Source of the DNA: Bacteroidota bacterium
GTDB taxonomy: Bacteria > Bacteroidota > Rhodothermia > JANXDC01
Length of the DNA stretch: 64,000 bases
Reading direction: 5' to 3'
NCBI GenBank assembly: GCA_025059945.1
Contig: JANXDC010000004.1
Span: 62,001 to 126,000, forward strand
Shown one piece after another: positions 1 through 7,834 of this stretch (position 1 is its first letter; the number at the start of each line of letters is the position of its first letter). Both the position numbers and the translations under genes were made by a program. The notes beneath the pieces are model-generated. The model made no database searches. It saw nothing but the letters and a program-made list of their open reading frames with translations, and had not been told where the DNA came from.

Positions 1-640
1 TCACCCCCAAGGCGACCGGAAAACGCCGGTTGTAGCGCTCGAAGGTCAGCAGCAAGGCGGCCGTGCCCAATCCAACGCCGGCCGCCCAGGGGTTGGCCTC
101 GGGCAGGCGGCTGAGCGTTTGCCAGAGCCTACCCGGAAACCAGCTGCCCGATGGGGCCGGCACGCCGAGCAGATGGTGCAGCTGGCCAAGCCCAATAAGC
201 AGGCCCGCGCCGATCGTAAAGCCCAAGAAGGCCGATTCGGGCACAAAACGCACTAGCCCTCCCAGGCGCAACAAGCCGAAGGCCAGCCGGATGAGCCCCA
301 CCAGAAGCGTAAAGGCGAAGACAAGCTCCAGAAACGCCGGGCTGTTCGCAAGGGCCGACAAGGCGGCGGCCGTAAGCAGGGAGGCCGAGTTCGTGGGTCC
401 CGTGTTGACGAAGGGCGAGCTCCCCCAGAGCGCGGCTACGGCCGAGGCCGTGATCGCCGCGTAAAGCCCGTAGACGGGGGGCACGCCGGCCAGGATCGCA
501 TAGGCCATGACCTGTGGGATGGCGAAAACGGCCACCGTAAGCCCCGCCTGCAGATCCAGGCGCAGCTTGTGGGCGTCGTAGCGCCGCAGGTCCTCAAGAA
601 AAGGGGCCGGATGGATCCGGTCTTCTGGCGGATGGATCAT
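1..640 (-). CDS. SulP-family sulfate/anion permease, N-terminal part (runs off window edge)
   Basis: An open frame reads from an ATG at 640 to the window start; about 213 residues are visible and the C-terminal part is missing. Translation shows the SulP hallmark: a cytoplasmic start, then VMAYAILAGVPPVYGLYAAI, then ALWGSSPFVNTGPTNSASLL, which matches the conserved first helices and the anion-site loop of SLC26/SulP carriers. Several hydrophobic segments follow. The start codon overlaps the soeA stop as ATGA (637-640), so translation is probably coupled to the sulfite dehydrogenase. The known family moves sulfate, bicarbonate and similar anions; export of the sulfate or sulfite made by its neighbours is my inference. 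Whether a STAS domain follows cannot be seen. Confidence 0.88.
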   Translation of the reverse strand, partial: MIHPPEDRIHPAPFLEDLRRYDAHKLRLDLQAGLTVAVFAIPQVMAYAILAGVPPVYGLYAAITASAVAALWGSSPFVNTGPTNSASLLTAAALSALANSPAFLELVFAFTLLVGLIRLAFGLLRLGGLVRFVPESAFLGFTIGAGLLIGLGQLHHLLGVPAPSGSWFPGRLWQTLSRLPEANPWAAGVGLGTAALLLTFERYNRRFPVALGV

Positions 641-3534
641 GGCCCTTTCCCGCCGGGACCGAGCTCCGCCTCAGCAGAAGAGACGTAGAAGGCCTCCGTG
701 GCGGGGCGGAAGGGGCGGTTCAGCCATAGCGGGCGCCGTAGGTTATGGGGGCCTGGTCCGGGGCGCGTGAGGGCTAGCCACTGCTTGTAGATCGCAAAGG
801 CCTTTTCCGTGTCCACGAACACGTCCCCGTAGCGGTCCTCGGGTCGAGCCGGCTCGATCCGGCACCACTGATGCCAGCAGTGCATGCCCGAGATGGGGTC
901 CGGGTGCACCGCGTGCGTGAGGTTCTGGTGCACCCCGCCGTCGCGCCAGAAGATCCGCTTCGAGTCGGGATCGGCGCTCTCGAAGGGCTCTATGCCCTGC
1001 GCCACGCGCATACGCCACTGGCCCGGGCCAAGCTCTTCGATGCGCACCGTGTTCGTAGCCCATCGATTGCCCGGAGGGTCTTGTTCGCGACGCCAACGCC
1101 CGATGTGGTGCGAGCAGGCCACGATGCCCGGTTTGACGGCCTCCGTCACCCAGACGCGGTCGACGAAGTAGCCGATCTCGGTCGTAACGCGCACCAGATC
1201 GCCTGTGCGCAACCCCAACCGGGCGGCATCCGAGGTGTGGATCCAGATCGGGTTGCGATGCGAAAGCTCCACCAGGTATTTGGCGTTTCCGCTTCGGGTG
1301 TGGATCAGGGTCGGCAGCCGGAAGGTGGGCAAGAGCAGAAACTCCCCGCGTTCTCGGTTGATGCGGTCTCGATGTACGTGGCTTTTGATGTAAACGGGGA
1401 TCGCGTACTCAGACCAGCCCCAGTCGACCATGGTCTGCGAGTAGAACTCCTGCTTGCGCGTTGGCGTGGGGAATCCGACTCGGATCTGACCTTTATACCA
1501 GACGCCCACGGCTTCGCGCTCCCCGTCGGAGCCGCGCACGTAGGCGATGTGCGTCTCCGGATCGATCTCGGCCCTCTGGGCGAGTTCCTCCGGGATCGGG
1601 TCTAAGTGCTTCTGGTATACCTGCCGTTTGACCTCGAAGGCGCCGTAGCGGCGCATGTATTCCAGAGGATCGAGCCCCTCCCGCGCGGCCGCCTCAGGTA
1701 GTCCGGGCACGTGTTCGAAGATGTAGCGGTAGTATTCCTCAATCGTCATTTTCTCCCCTGCTCGGTAGGGGGACTCAAAATGCCGCCGGATGCCCAGGTG
1801 GCCGTCCGGATCGATGCGCCAGGAGAGCTCGATCCAGAACTCGTCCTCCTCCCAGACCTCGCCCGGGTTGGCTTCGTATGTGTAGCGCACCGGGCGGCCC
1901 TGTCGGCGCAGGGCCTCGCGCAGCACGGGCTGTCGGAAGCCAATCCAGATGCCCGAATGGGTCTCGTAGCTTACGATGTCGTGTCGTTCTGAGGCGTGTC
2001 CCATCGGAAGCACGTAGTCGGCCCAGTAGGCGGTCTCGTTCCACGTGGGGGTCAGGGCCACGTGCAGGCCGATTTTGGACTCGTCGCGCAGGGCCTCGAT
2101 CCAGGAGAAGCCATCCGGGTACGTCCAGACCGGGTTGAAGACCCGCGTAAAGTAGACCTCAAGCCGCCCTCGGCCTTCCTTCAGAAAATGGGGCAACAGG
2201 AAGCTCATCTCGTAGTGCGCAAGGGGGTACTCCAGAGGGAAGTGCAGCTCGTTCCAGAAGCGCGTAGCCGGCGGCACATTCGGCACCGTGGGCTTGAACT
2301 TGTTCCAGGCGCTCGGGCTTGTGCCTCCATAGGTTCCGACGGAGCCCGTGAGCACGTTCAGGAAGTGCAGGGCGCGCGCCGTAGCCCAGCCGCCCAGGTT
2401 GCCGCTTGAGGACGAGCGCCAGATGTGCGTGGCAAAGCGCGAGCCCGCCTCCCCGATCTCGCGGGCCACCGCGATGATGAGTTCCGGGTCGATTTCGGCC
2501 TCGCGTGCGGCGAACTCGGGCGTGAACGCCGCGTATTCCTCGATCAGGGCCTCGATGAAGGCCTCAAAGGTGCGCGGTCTGTTTGGATGCCGCGCCCGCA
2601 GGTAGTCGTGCCAGTTGACCCAGTGCTCCAGAAACTCCCGATCGTAGCGCCCTTCGATAAGCAGAATACGGGCCATGCTCAGCAGCACCGCCGCCTCCGA
2701 GCCCGGGTAGGTGGGCAGCCAATAGTCGGCCAGGCTGGCCGTGTTCGACAGCCTCGGGTCCATGACGGCCAGCTTGGCTCCGCGCATCTTGCCCTCGATG
2801 ATGCGCTGGGCGTGCGGGTTGAAGTAATGGCCCGTTTCCAGGTGCGAGCTCAGCAGCAGGATAAAGCGCGCGTTGGCGTGATCCGGTGAGGGCCGATCAT
2901 AACCTTGCCAGATCGCGTATCCGAACCGGGCCCCGGAGGAGCAGATGTTCGTGTGGCTGTTGTGGCCGTCTACGTTCCAGGCCGCCAGCACGCGCTCCAT
3001 GTAGCCTTCATGACCCGGGCGGCCGACGTGGTAGACGACCTCGTTGTTGCGGCCCTCCGAGAGCGCTCTGCGAATGCGGCCTGCGATGTCCTCCAGGGCC
3101 TCCTCCCACGAGACGCGCTCCCACTGGCCTGAGCCCCGCGGCCCCTTGCGGCGCAGCGGATACAGGATCCGGTCGGGATCCGTGAGCTGGTTGATCGTAG
3201 CCGGCCCCTTGGCGCAGTTGCGGCCCCGCGAGCCGGGGTGATAGGGGTTGCCCTCTAGCTTGCGCACCTGACCGGTGTCCTTGTCGATGTAGGCCAGCAG
3301 GCCGCAGCCGGCCTCGCAGTTGAAGCAGATCGTGGGCACGATCATGTACCGGCGCCGCAAACGCCGAGGCCAGGCTTTGGGATCGTATTCCTCCCACTCG
3401 TCCCAGCGCTCCATGGGGGGATATCGTCGCAGGCCGCTTCCCGGCTCCAGTCGAGGCAGCGGCTCGCCGTTGCGCTCCAAGCGCGGGATCAACCGGAGGG
3501 CCTCGGCCGCGCGTTCGATCCAGCTTTTCGCCAT
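637..3534 (-). CDS. soeA: Molybdopterin oxidoreductase, SoeA-like sulfite dehydrogenase catalytic subunit
   Basis: A 965-residue protein of the DMSO-reductase superfamily. Near the N-terminus it has the [4Fe-4S] motif Cys70-x2-Cys73-x3-Cys77 and Cys107 (CFNCEAGC ... NCAKG). Molybdopterin-binding domains follow, and the candidate Mo ligand is Cys198 in HTNICSSGAR. No twin-arginine signal is present, so the protein is predicted cytoplasmic, as in SoeABC of purple sulfur bacteria, and unlike periplasmic thiosulfate or tetrathionate reductases. The next gene upstream encodes the Fe-S and membrane partners, 13 bases away. TusA, DsrE2 and rhodanese neighbours favour sulfite oxidation to sulfate. 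Polysulfide or tetrathionate reduction is the main alternative; sequence alone does not settle direction. Confidence 0.82.
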   Translation of the reverse strand: MAKSWIERAAEALRLIPRLERNGEPLPRLEPGSGLRRYPPMERWDEWEEYDPKAWPRRLRRRYMIVPTICFNCEAGCGLLAYIDKDTGQVRKLEGNPYHPGSRGRNCAKGPATINQLTDPDRILYPLRRKGPRGSGQWERVSWEEALEDIAGRIRRALSEGRNNEVVYHVGRPGHEGYMERVLAAWNVDGHNSHTNICSSGARFGYAIWQGYDRPSPDHANARFILLLSSHLETGHYFNPHAQRIIEGKMRGAKLAVMDPRLSNTASLADYWLPTYPGSEAAVLLSMARILLIEGRYDREFLEHWVNWHDYLRARHPNRPRTFEAFIEALIEEYAAFTPEFAAREAEIDPELIIAVAREIGEAGSRFATHIWRSSSSGNLGGWATARALHFLNVLTGSVGTYGGTSPSAWNKFKPTVPNVPPATRFWNELHFPLEYPLAHYEMSFLLPHFLKEGRGRLEVYFTRVFNPVWTYPDGFSWIEALRDESKIGLHVALTPTWNETAYWADYVLPMGHASERHDIVSYETHSGIWIGFRQPVLREALRRQGRPVRYTYEANPGEVWEEDEFWIELSWRIDPDGHLGIRRHFESPYRAGEKMTIEEYYRYIFEHVPGLPEAAAREGLDPLEYMRRYGAFEVKRQVYQKHLDPIPEELAQRAEIDPETHIAYVRGSDGEREAVGVWYKGQIRVGFPTPTRKQEFYSQTMVDWGWSEYAIPVYIKSHVHRDRINRERGEFLLLPTFRLPTLIHTRSGNAKYLVELSHRNPIWIHTSDAARLGLRTGDLVRVTTEIGYFVDRVWVTEAVKPGIVACSHHIGRWRREQDPPGNRWATNTVRIEELGPGQWRMRVAQGIEPFESADPDSKRIFWRDGGVHQNLTHAVHPDPISGMHCWHQWCRIEPARPEDRYGDVFVDTEKAFAIYKQWLALTRPGPGPHNLRRPLWLNRPFRPATEAFYVSSAEAELGPGGKGP

Positions 3535-3547
3535 GGCCGTCTTCTCC

Positions 3548-5209
3548 TTACGCTAGCGGGATGAGCTGAGGGGCGCGCACCCACAGGTGTTCTATGGGCA
3601 AAAGGGCCGCAAGCAGCGCCAGGCCGAAAAGGGCTAAAGCCCAAGCGGGCCATCCTAGCCAAAGCCCTAGCAGAAGCCCCAAGATCGGCAGCACATGTCC
3701 GATCCATACCGCGTTCCAGAACAGGCGCCGGTAGTAGCCGCGCGTGATCATGCTTACGACCAGATGCGCATCTCGCGTCGGATGCGGCACAAGCAGCTCG
3801 GCGGCCATTACAAGCAAGGCGAGCAGGCCCGATCCCAAGCTCACCCAGGCAAACACTCGCCCCTCTAAGCCTTCGAGTGCCGCCACAGCAAGGCCCACAG
3901 AGCCGCCGGCCACAAGGGCGTGCACGAACATATGGGGCACCAGGAGAGGGCTTTGCCAGAAGTCGCGCCCCTTTGCCTGCGCAAACAGGAAGGCCGTGTA
4001 GATGGCCACTCCGACGGCCGTAGGATAGCTGAGCAGGCGGGCGGCTTCTTCCAGGGCTGCAAGGTTTAGCCAGCGTGCTCCCATCCAGAGGCTGAGCAGC
4101 GCCCCGTAGAAGGTGATCAGGTAGCCGCCCCGGACAAGCCAAGAGCGCTTTTGGGGCCGCAGCAGCACATACAAGAACCGATCGGGTCGGTCTAGGTCCT
4201 TGATGAGAAGCAGCCCGGTAAGGGCCAAAAACAGCAGGGCTACGATCCCCAAGGCCCACTCGGCCATCGCGGAAAGGCGTACTAGCCCCAGATCCTGCAG
4301 CAGAAGCGGCACCAAGAAGGCCCCCGCAGCGATGGCCTTGGTCCACACGTAGGCCGATACCTCCCAGCCCCAGAGCACGCCCTTGCGCGGTGCGTCGTAG
4401 GCGCGCCGTATGTGCTCCTGGCCGTAGACGCTGCGTTGCATGCGGAGCAGGGGATCTTCCTCCTGATGCCGCACTTCCTTGGCCACTTTGCGTTCCGCCT
4501 CGGCCCAGCCCGCGGGCAGAACGGCCAGCTCCTGCACCCATCTGCTCGTGTCCTGGCCGTTTTGAGGTCGGCCGGCTTGGGGGGCGAAGTGGCCCACCCC
4601 CCTTGCCTGGGCGCTCCAGACGTAGTCGGCCCCCGGGGGTGCGGCCAGGGGATCCAGGGAGGCGGTATCCCCGTCGATATACCACAGCTTGGGCAAGGTG
4701 CCCTTTTCGGGTTTGCGCACCTGCACGGCTTCACGGGCCAGCAGCTGGCTGATCTCCGAGTTCGGGTCGTCCAGATCCCCGGCAATGATGGCGTGTTCAG
4801 GGCAGACAACCACGCAGGCCGGCTCCAGGCCTAAGTCGATACGGTGCGCGCAGTAGTTGCACTTGGCCGCCGTATGCGTTTCCGGATCGATATAAAGCGC
4901 ATCGTAGGGACAGGCCTGCATGCAGGATTTGCATCCGATGCAACGTTGGGAGTCGAAGTCCACGATCCCGTCGGGCCGCACAAAGAGCGCCTCCACAGGG
5001 CATATCTCCACACATGGGGCCTCGGCGCAGTGGTTGCAGCGGTGTACGGCGAAAAGCCGGCGCGTGTTCGGATACCGGCCCTTCTCGACGTATTTGACCC
5101 AGGTGCGGTTGACGCCGAGCGGGATTTCGTGCTCCGCCTTGCAGGCCACCGTGCAGGCGTGACAGCCGATGCACTTGCGATTGTCGATGATAAAGCCGTA
5201 GGTAGCCAT
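3548..5209 (-). CDS. Fused Fe-S electron-transfer and NrfD/DmsC-type membrane subunit (SoeB-SoeC fusion)
   Basis: A 553-residue two-part protein. Residues 1-145 carry sixteen cysteines in four ferredoxin-type groups (Cys13/16/19/23, 58/61/66/70, 90/93/96/100, 117/120/132/136), enough for four [4Fe-4S] clusters as in DmsB/SoeB. A linker leads to about eight hydrophobic helices from about residue 285 to the end, resembling the quinone-reacting anchors DmsC/SoeC. In most organisms these are two genes. Electrons from SoeA would pass along the clusters to the quinone pool at the membrane. The start at 5209 has an AGGGAG-type ribosome site upstream. There is a 13-base gap to soeA, so one operon and probably one complex. 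Confidence 0.88.
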   Translation of the reverse strand: MATYGFIIDNRKCIGCHACTVACKAEHEIPLGVNRTWVKYVEKGRYPNTRRLFAVHRCNHCAEAPCVEICPVEALFVRPDGIVDFDSQRCIGCKSCMQACPYDALYIDPETHTAAKCNYCAHRIDLGLEPACVVVCPEHAIIAGDLDDPNSEISQLLAREAVQVRKPEKGTLPKLWYIDGDTASLDPLAAPPGADYVWSAQARGVGHFAPQAGRPQNGQDTSRWVQELAVLPAGWAEAERKVAKEVRHQEEDPLLRMQRSVYGQEHIRRAYDAPRKGVLWGWEVSAYVWTKAIAAGAFLVPLLLQDLGLVRLSAMAEWALGIVALLFLALTGLLLIKDLDRPDRFLYVLLRPQKRSWLVRGGYLITFYGALLSLWMGARWLNLAALEEAARLLSYPTAVGVAIYTAFLFAQAKGRDFWQSPLLVPHMFVHALVAGGSVGLAVAALEGLEGRVFAWVSLGSGLLALLVMAAELLVPHPTRDAHLVVSMITRGYYRRLFWNAVWIGHVLPILGLLLGLWLGWPAWALALFGLALLAALLPIEHLWVRAPQLIPLA

Positions 5210-5264
5210 GGTCCGAAAACCTCTCTCCCTGCGCCCGAGGGGCTACTGAAACGGGCCCCGCTTC

Positions 5265-5849
5265 TTAGATGAAGAGCGTGATCTTGGATTTCGAGGCGTC
5301 CGCTAGGTAGGTCGCCACCCCGCCCAGCTCCAGGCCCGGTAAGAGCTCCTCTTCCCGGATGCCCATGACGTCCATGCTCATGGCGCAGGCCACTACGCGT
5401 ACACCCAGCTCGCGCGCCAGTTGGAAAAGCTCCTCCAGCGACTGCACCCGCTTTTGGCGCATGACGGCTCGCATCATGCGCGCCCCGATGCCGCCGAAGT
5501 TCATCTGCGAAGGCCCCAGCTGGCGCATGTTCTGGGGCAGCATGAGGCTGAAGAGCTTTTCCGTGAAGCGCTTGCCCCGCAGCGTGGCGTGATTTTTTAT
5601 CACGCTCAGCCCCCAGAACGTAAAGAAGACCGAGACCTGCATGCCCATCGAGGCGGCCCCGGTGGCGATGATGAGCGCGGCCATAGCCTTGTCCAGGTTG
5701 CCGCTAAAGCAAATGATGGCCACGCGGTTTTCGGGCAGATGCCGCTGCACGCGGCGCATCTCCCGCTCATAACGCGCCTCCAGGGCCTCTAGGCGCTGGC
5801 TCAGCTCCTGCAGCCGGGCCTCCAGGTCTTGTGTGACGATCTCGGCCAT
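5265..5849 (-). CDS. DsrE/DsrF-like (DsrE2-type) sulfur-carrier family protein
   Basis: A 194-residue protein starting at 5849, chosen because GGGAGGAGGAACC directly precedes this ATG; a longer frame upstream overlaps tusA and lacks family similarity. It has a short N-terminal coiled-coil-like stretch, then a DsrE fold with AIICFSGNLDKAMAALIIAT, a methionine-rich middle (LGPSQMNFGGIGARMM) and VACAMSMDVMGI, whose cysteine matches the conserved cysteine of DsrE2 proteins. The family accepts and passes persulfide sulfur, often next to TusA and rhodanese genes, and may be membrane-associated. It lies 22 bases downstream of tusA. The partner protein is inferred from context only. Confidence 0.88.
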   Translation of the reverse strand: MAEIVTQDLEARLQELSQRLEALEARYEREMRRVQRHLPENRVAIICFSGNLDKAMAALIIATGAASMGMQVSVFFTFWGLSVIKNHATLRGKRFTEKLFSLMLPQNMRQLGPSQMNFGGIGARMMRAVMRQKRVQSLEELFQLARELGVRVVACAMSMDVMGIREEELLPGLELGGVATYLADASKSKITLFI

Positions 5850-5871
5850 GGTTCCTCCTCCCAAGAATGGC

Positions 5872-6132
5872 TTATCCTTCCACGCGGCGAACGTAGTGGG
5901 CGTATACGCGCCGGCCCTGTTCGTCGGTGTACTCTTCTTGCTTGACGAGCTCAATGGATTCGTCCGTTTCCGCCCAGCCTTTAAAGTCCAGTACTGAGCC
6001 GCGGTCGGTGGCAAGCACCTTCAGGACCTGACCTACGGGGATTTGCTTAATGGCGCGGTGCGCGTTGACCAAGGGCATGGGACATTGCAGGCCCCGGGCG
6101 TCGAGCTCCTGTGCGATGACGAAGTCCTTCAT
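5872..6132 (-). CDS. tusA: TusA/SirA-family sulfur carrier protein
   Basis: A small 86-residue protein with the diagnostic N-terminal motif RGLQCPMPLV, in which Cys17 of the CPxP box carries the persulfide. Size and fold match TusA. In E. coli TusA relays sulfur for tRNA thiolation; in sulfur oxidisers a TusA encoded beside rhodanese and DsrE genes instead feeds cytoplasmic sulfur oxidation. This copy sits between the rhodanese-MBL gene (12 bases upstream) and dsrE2, so the oxidation role is favoured. The C-terminal third is longer and more charged than in E. coli TusA. Confidence 0.93.
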   Translation of the reverse strand: MKDFVIAQELDARGLQCPMPLVNAHRAIKQIPVGQVLKVLATDRGSVLDFKGWAETDESIELVKQEEYTDEQGRRVYAHYVRRVEG

Positions 6133-6144
6133 AGCAGCCTCCCT

Positions 6145-7329
6145 TCATGAAGCGTAAGCGCCCGCAAGGGCGCAGATGTTTTTGCCGAGCTCTAGTTCGT
6201 TTAAGCCCTCCTCATCCAGCTCAAGCAGCCCCGCGTTTACGCGCTTGATGTCCACATATTGGGGCGGAAATTCCGGCAGGTGGGCCAAGAGGTGCCGCAC
6301 AAAGCTTGATTCCTCTTCCATGAGGCTTAGGTCTGCGTTGCTGCGCCGCAGCTGGCCTAAAGGAGCGGCAAAAAGCCCATCTGTGCGCTGCTCGCGGGCG
6401 GCCGAGGCGTAGTGGCCGGGCAGCACGATCGTGTCCTCGGGCAGGTTCAGGAGCCGGCGCAGGGACCGGTAGTGCAGAGGCGCCCATGTTTCCCCTCTAC
6501 CCCCCAGATCGGGCCGGGCGACGCTCTGGATAAACAGGCTATCGCCGGTAAAGAGGTAGCGGCGTTCGGCCTGCACGAGGAAGGCCGTATTGCCCAGCGT
6601 ATGGCCGGGGATGTGCAGAACCTCCAAGGTGGCCGACCCTATGGAAAAGCGCATCCCATCTTGTAGGTACGCAAACGGGATCGCAGCCGGCAGCACGTCG
6701 ATCGGGTGGATCCCGTCGTAGGGGTGCAGATAGTACGGGGCGCCCGTGCGGGCCGCAAGGGCCGGGCCGCCGGAAACGTGGTCCGCGTGCGCGTGCGTAT
6801 CCAAAATGGCCTGGACCTTAAGGTCGTGCTGCGCGATGAGCGCAAGCACCGGCCCCAGATGCCGCGGCGGGTCGATGACGAGCGCCTCTTGTCCGGAGGC
6901 GACCACGTAATGCAGGCAGCCGCGCGCGAAGCGATCCAATTGCCAGATCCGCACCGTATCCGATGCGGATTCCGGCAGCAGACGGCTCCGGTATGCCGAG
7001 CCCCAAGCTTCCATGCCGCCGGCGAGGTTGGCCACCTGAAAGCCGCGGGGCCTTAGCAGCTCCTGCGCGACCCAATCCGATGCCCCGCCCTTGGCGCAGA
7101 CAACCAAAATCGGCCCCCGGCCTAGCTCCGCTTCCACGCGCCGTGCGAAGGCCTCCTCATCTTCCAGAGCCTCGAAATACGGCAGGTTGAGCATCTTGGG
7201 GCTCGTGCGGCCCTCAAGGCGCCAGCGTCGAAACTCCTCCTCGTTGCGCACATCGAGCACGGCCAGCAAGACCCCTTGAGCCAACATGTCGGCCACTTCC
7301 TCTGGCCTGTATTGCTCTTTCCAGTGCAT
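6145..7329 (-). CDS. Rhodanese + metallo-beta-lactamase fusion, persulfide dioxygenase-like
   Basis: A 394-residue protein. Residues 1-115 form a rhodanese domain with active cysteine Cys78 (VVCAKGGASDW). Residues 120-330 form a metallo-beta-lactamase fold with THAHADH (His179, His181, Asp183, His184), His243 in HIPGH, Asp263 in FTGDSLF and His306, the layout of ETHE1-type persulfide dioxygenases. The domain order is the reverse of CstB, where the dioxygenase comes first. The ATG at 7329 is preferred over the one at 7359: AAAGGA lies 8 bases upstream, and the -10 box at 7362-7367 would put transcription start downstream of 7359. It is the first gene of the minus-strand sulfur operon. ETHE1 proteins turn glutathione or other persulfides into sulfite; substrate here is inferred. 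Confidence 0.85.
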   Translation of the reverse strand: MHWKEQYRPEEVADMLAQGVLLAVLDVRNEEEFRRWRLEGRTSPKMLNLPYFEALEDEEAFARRVEAELGRGPILVVCAKGGASDWVAQELLRPRGFQVANLAGGMEAWGSAYRSRLLPESASDTVRIWQLDRFARGCLHYVVASGQEALVIDPPRHLGPVLALIAQHDLKVQAILDTHAHADHVSGGPALAARTGAPYYLHPYDGIHPIDVLPAAIPFAYLQDGMRFSIGSATLEVLHIPGHTLGNTAFLVQAERRYLFTGDSLFIQSVARPDLGGRGETWAPLHYRSLRRLLNLPEDTIVLPGHYASAAREQRTDGLFAAPLGQLRRSNADLSLMEEESSFVRHLLAHLPEFPPQYVDIKRVNAGLLELDEEGLNELELGKNICALAGAYAS

Positions 7330-7350
7330 GGCGCAGATCCTTTCTTTGGG

Positions 7351-7388
7351 ATACTCCATACAGTATATAAAGCCCGAGACAAAATCAA
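7351..7388 (-). promoter_or_regulatory. Predicted promoter and candidate operator of the sulfur operon
   Basis: On the minus strand TTGATT (7383-7388) and TATACT (7362-7367) are separated by 15 bases, a slightly short sigma-70-like promoter whose start point would fall near 7355, about 25 bases before the ATG at 7329. An inverted repeat, ATACT-N6-AGTAT (7351-7366), covers the -10 box and start point. Placement over the promoter and the CsoR/CstR-type repressor gene next door suggest a repressor site; this is inference. Confidence 0.5.
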
Positions 7389-7401
7389 GCTCCCAGGGAG
7401 C

Positions 7402-7704
7402 CTATAAATAACGACGCAGCACCTCGGTAAAGCGGCGCAAGTTCTGGTGTTCCTCGTCGGTTAACCCCTCTGGGGCAACGCATTCATGGATGAGCATCTG
7501 CGAGAGCAGCTCGGTGAAGGCTTTATGCAGCGCCTGCCGGGCGGCGGCCATCTGTTGGGCGATGGCCACGCAGTCAGCCCCTTCGCGGATCATGCGCTGC
7601 AGGGCTCGGATTTGGCCCTCTACGCGGGCGAGCCGGCGCAGGATTTCGGCTCTTTCTTGTATTGCAGGGGTTTCAGCGGACGAAGCGGCATTTGCAGTGG
7701 GCAT
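7402..7704 (-). CDS. CsoR/CstR/RcnR-family repressor, probably persulfide-sensing (CstR-like)
   Basis: A 100-residue, all-helical DUF156 protein with the family opening RRLARVEGQIRALQRMI. Cys45 and Cys75 are the only cysteines. The copper-binding histidine expected between the two cysteines in CsoR is Met70 here, and the pair resembles the two reactive thiols of CstR, although Cys75 is one residue further along than in the textbook spacing. The start at 7704 is preferred; a frame open to 7863 would add 53 residues without family similarity and would cross the candidate operator. Its position between two sets of sulfur genes supports sulfane-sulfur sensing. A metal-sensing role cannot be excluded. 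Confidence 0.82.
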   Translation of the reverse strand: MPTANAASSAETPAIQERAEILRRLARVEGQIRALQRMIREGADCVAIAQQMAAARQALHKAFTELLSQMLIHECVAPEGLTDEEHQNLRRFTEVLRRYL

Positions 7705-7734
7705 CCGGACCGTCTCCACATTCTGATCGCGTTC

Positions 7735-7775
7735 AGAAGATATATATTCCCCCGGGGGTACGCAAGCGGGTGACA
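7735..7775 (-). promoter_or_regulatory. Candidate autoregulatory operator/promoter between cstR-like gene and divergent sulfur genes
   Basis: The sequence TTCCCCCGGGGGTA (7747-7760) is a GC-tract palindrome with near-symmetric T/A ends, like the TACCC...GGGTA sites of CsoR-family repressors. Read toward the repressor gene it sits between TTGCGT and TATCTT, 17 bases apart, so a bound repressor would block RNA polymerase. It may also control the divergent gene at 7835. No biochemical support can be given from sequence alone. Confidence 0.45.
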
Positions 7776-7834
7776 CTGCAGAATCCCCAAGGCATCCAAC
7801 GGCTTGAAGCTGGACAAAACAGAAGGCGAGCAAG

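Noticed and set aside
871-1605. A 244-codon open frame antisense to soeA
   Set aside because: Long antisense frames are expected in GC-rich genes; the soeA strand carries all the conserved motifs.
3489-4685. A 398-codon frame in another reading frame of the Fe-S/membrane gene
   Set aside because: Composition is dominated by Arg, Gly, Ala and Pro with no motif; the overlapping SoeBC frame is clearly the real one.
7330-7359. An upstream ATG start (7359) for the rhodanese-MBL gene
   Set aside because: The predicted -10 box would put the transcript start downstream of it, and the better ribosome site precedes 7329.
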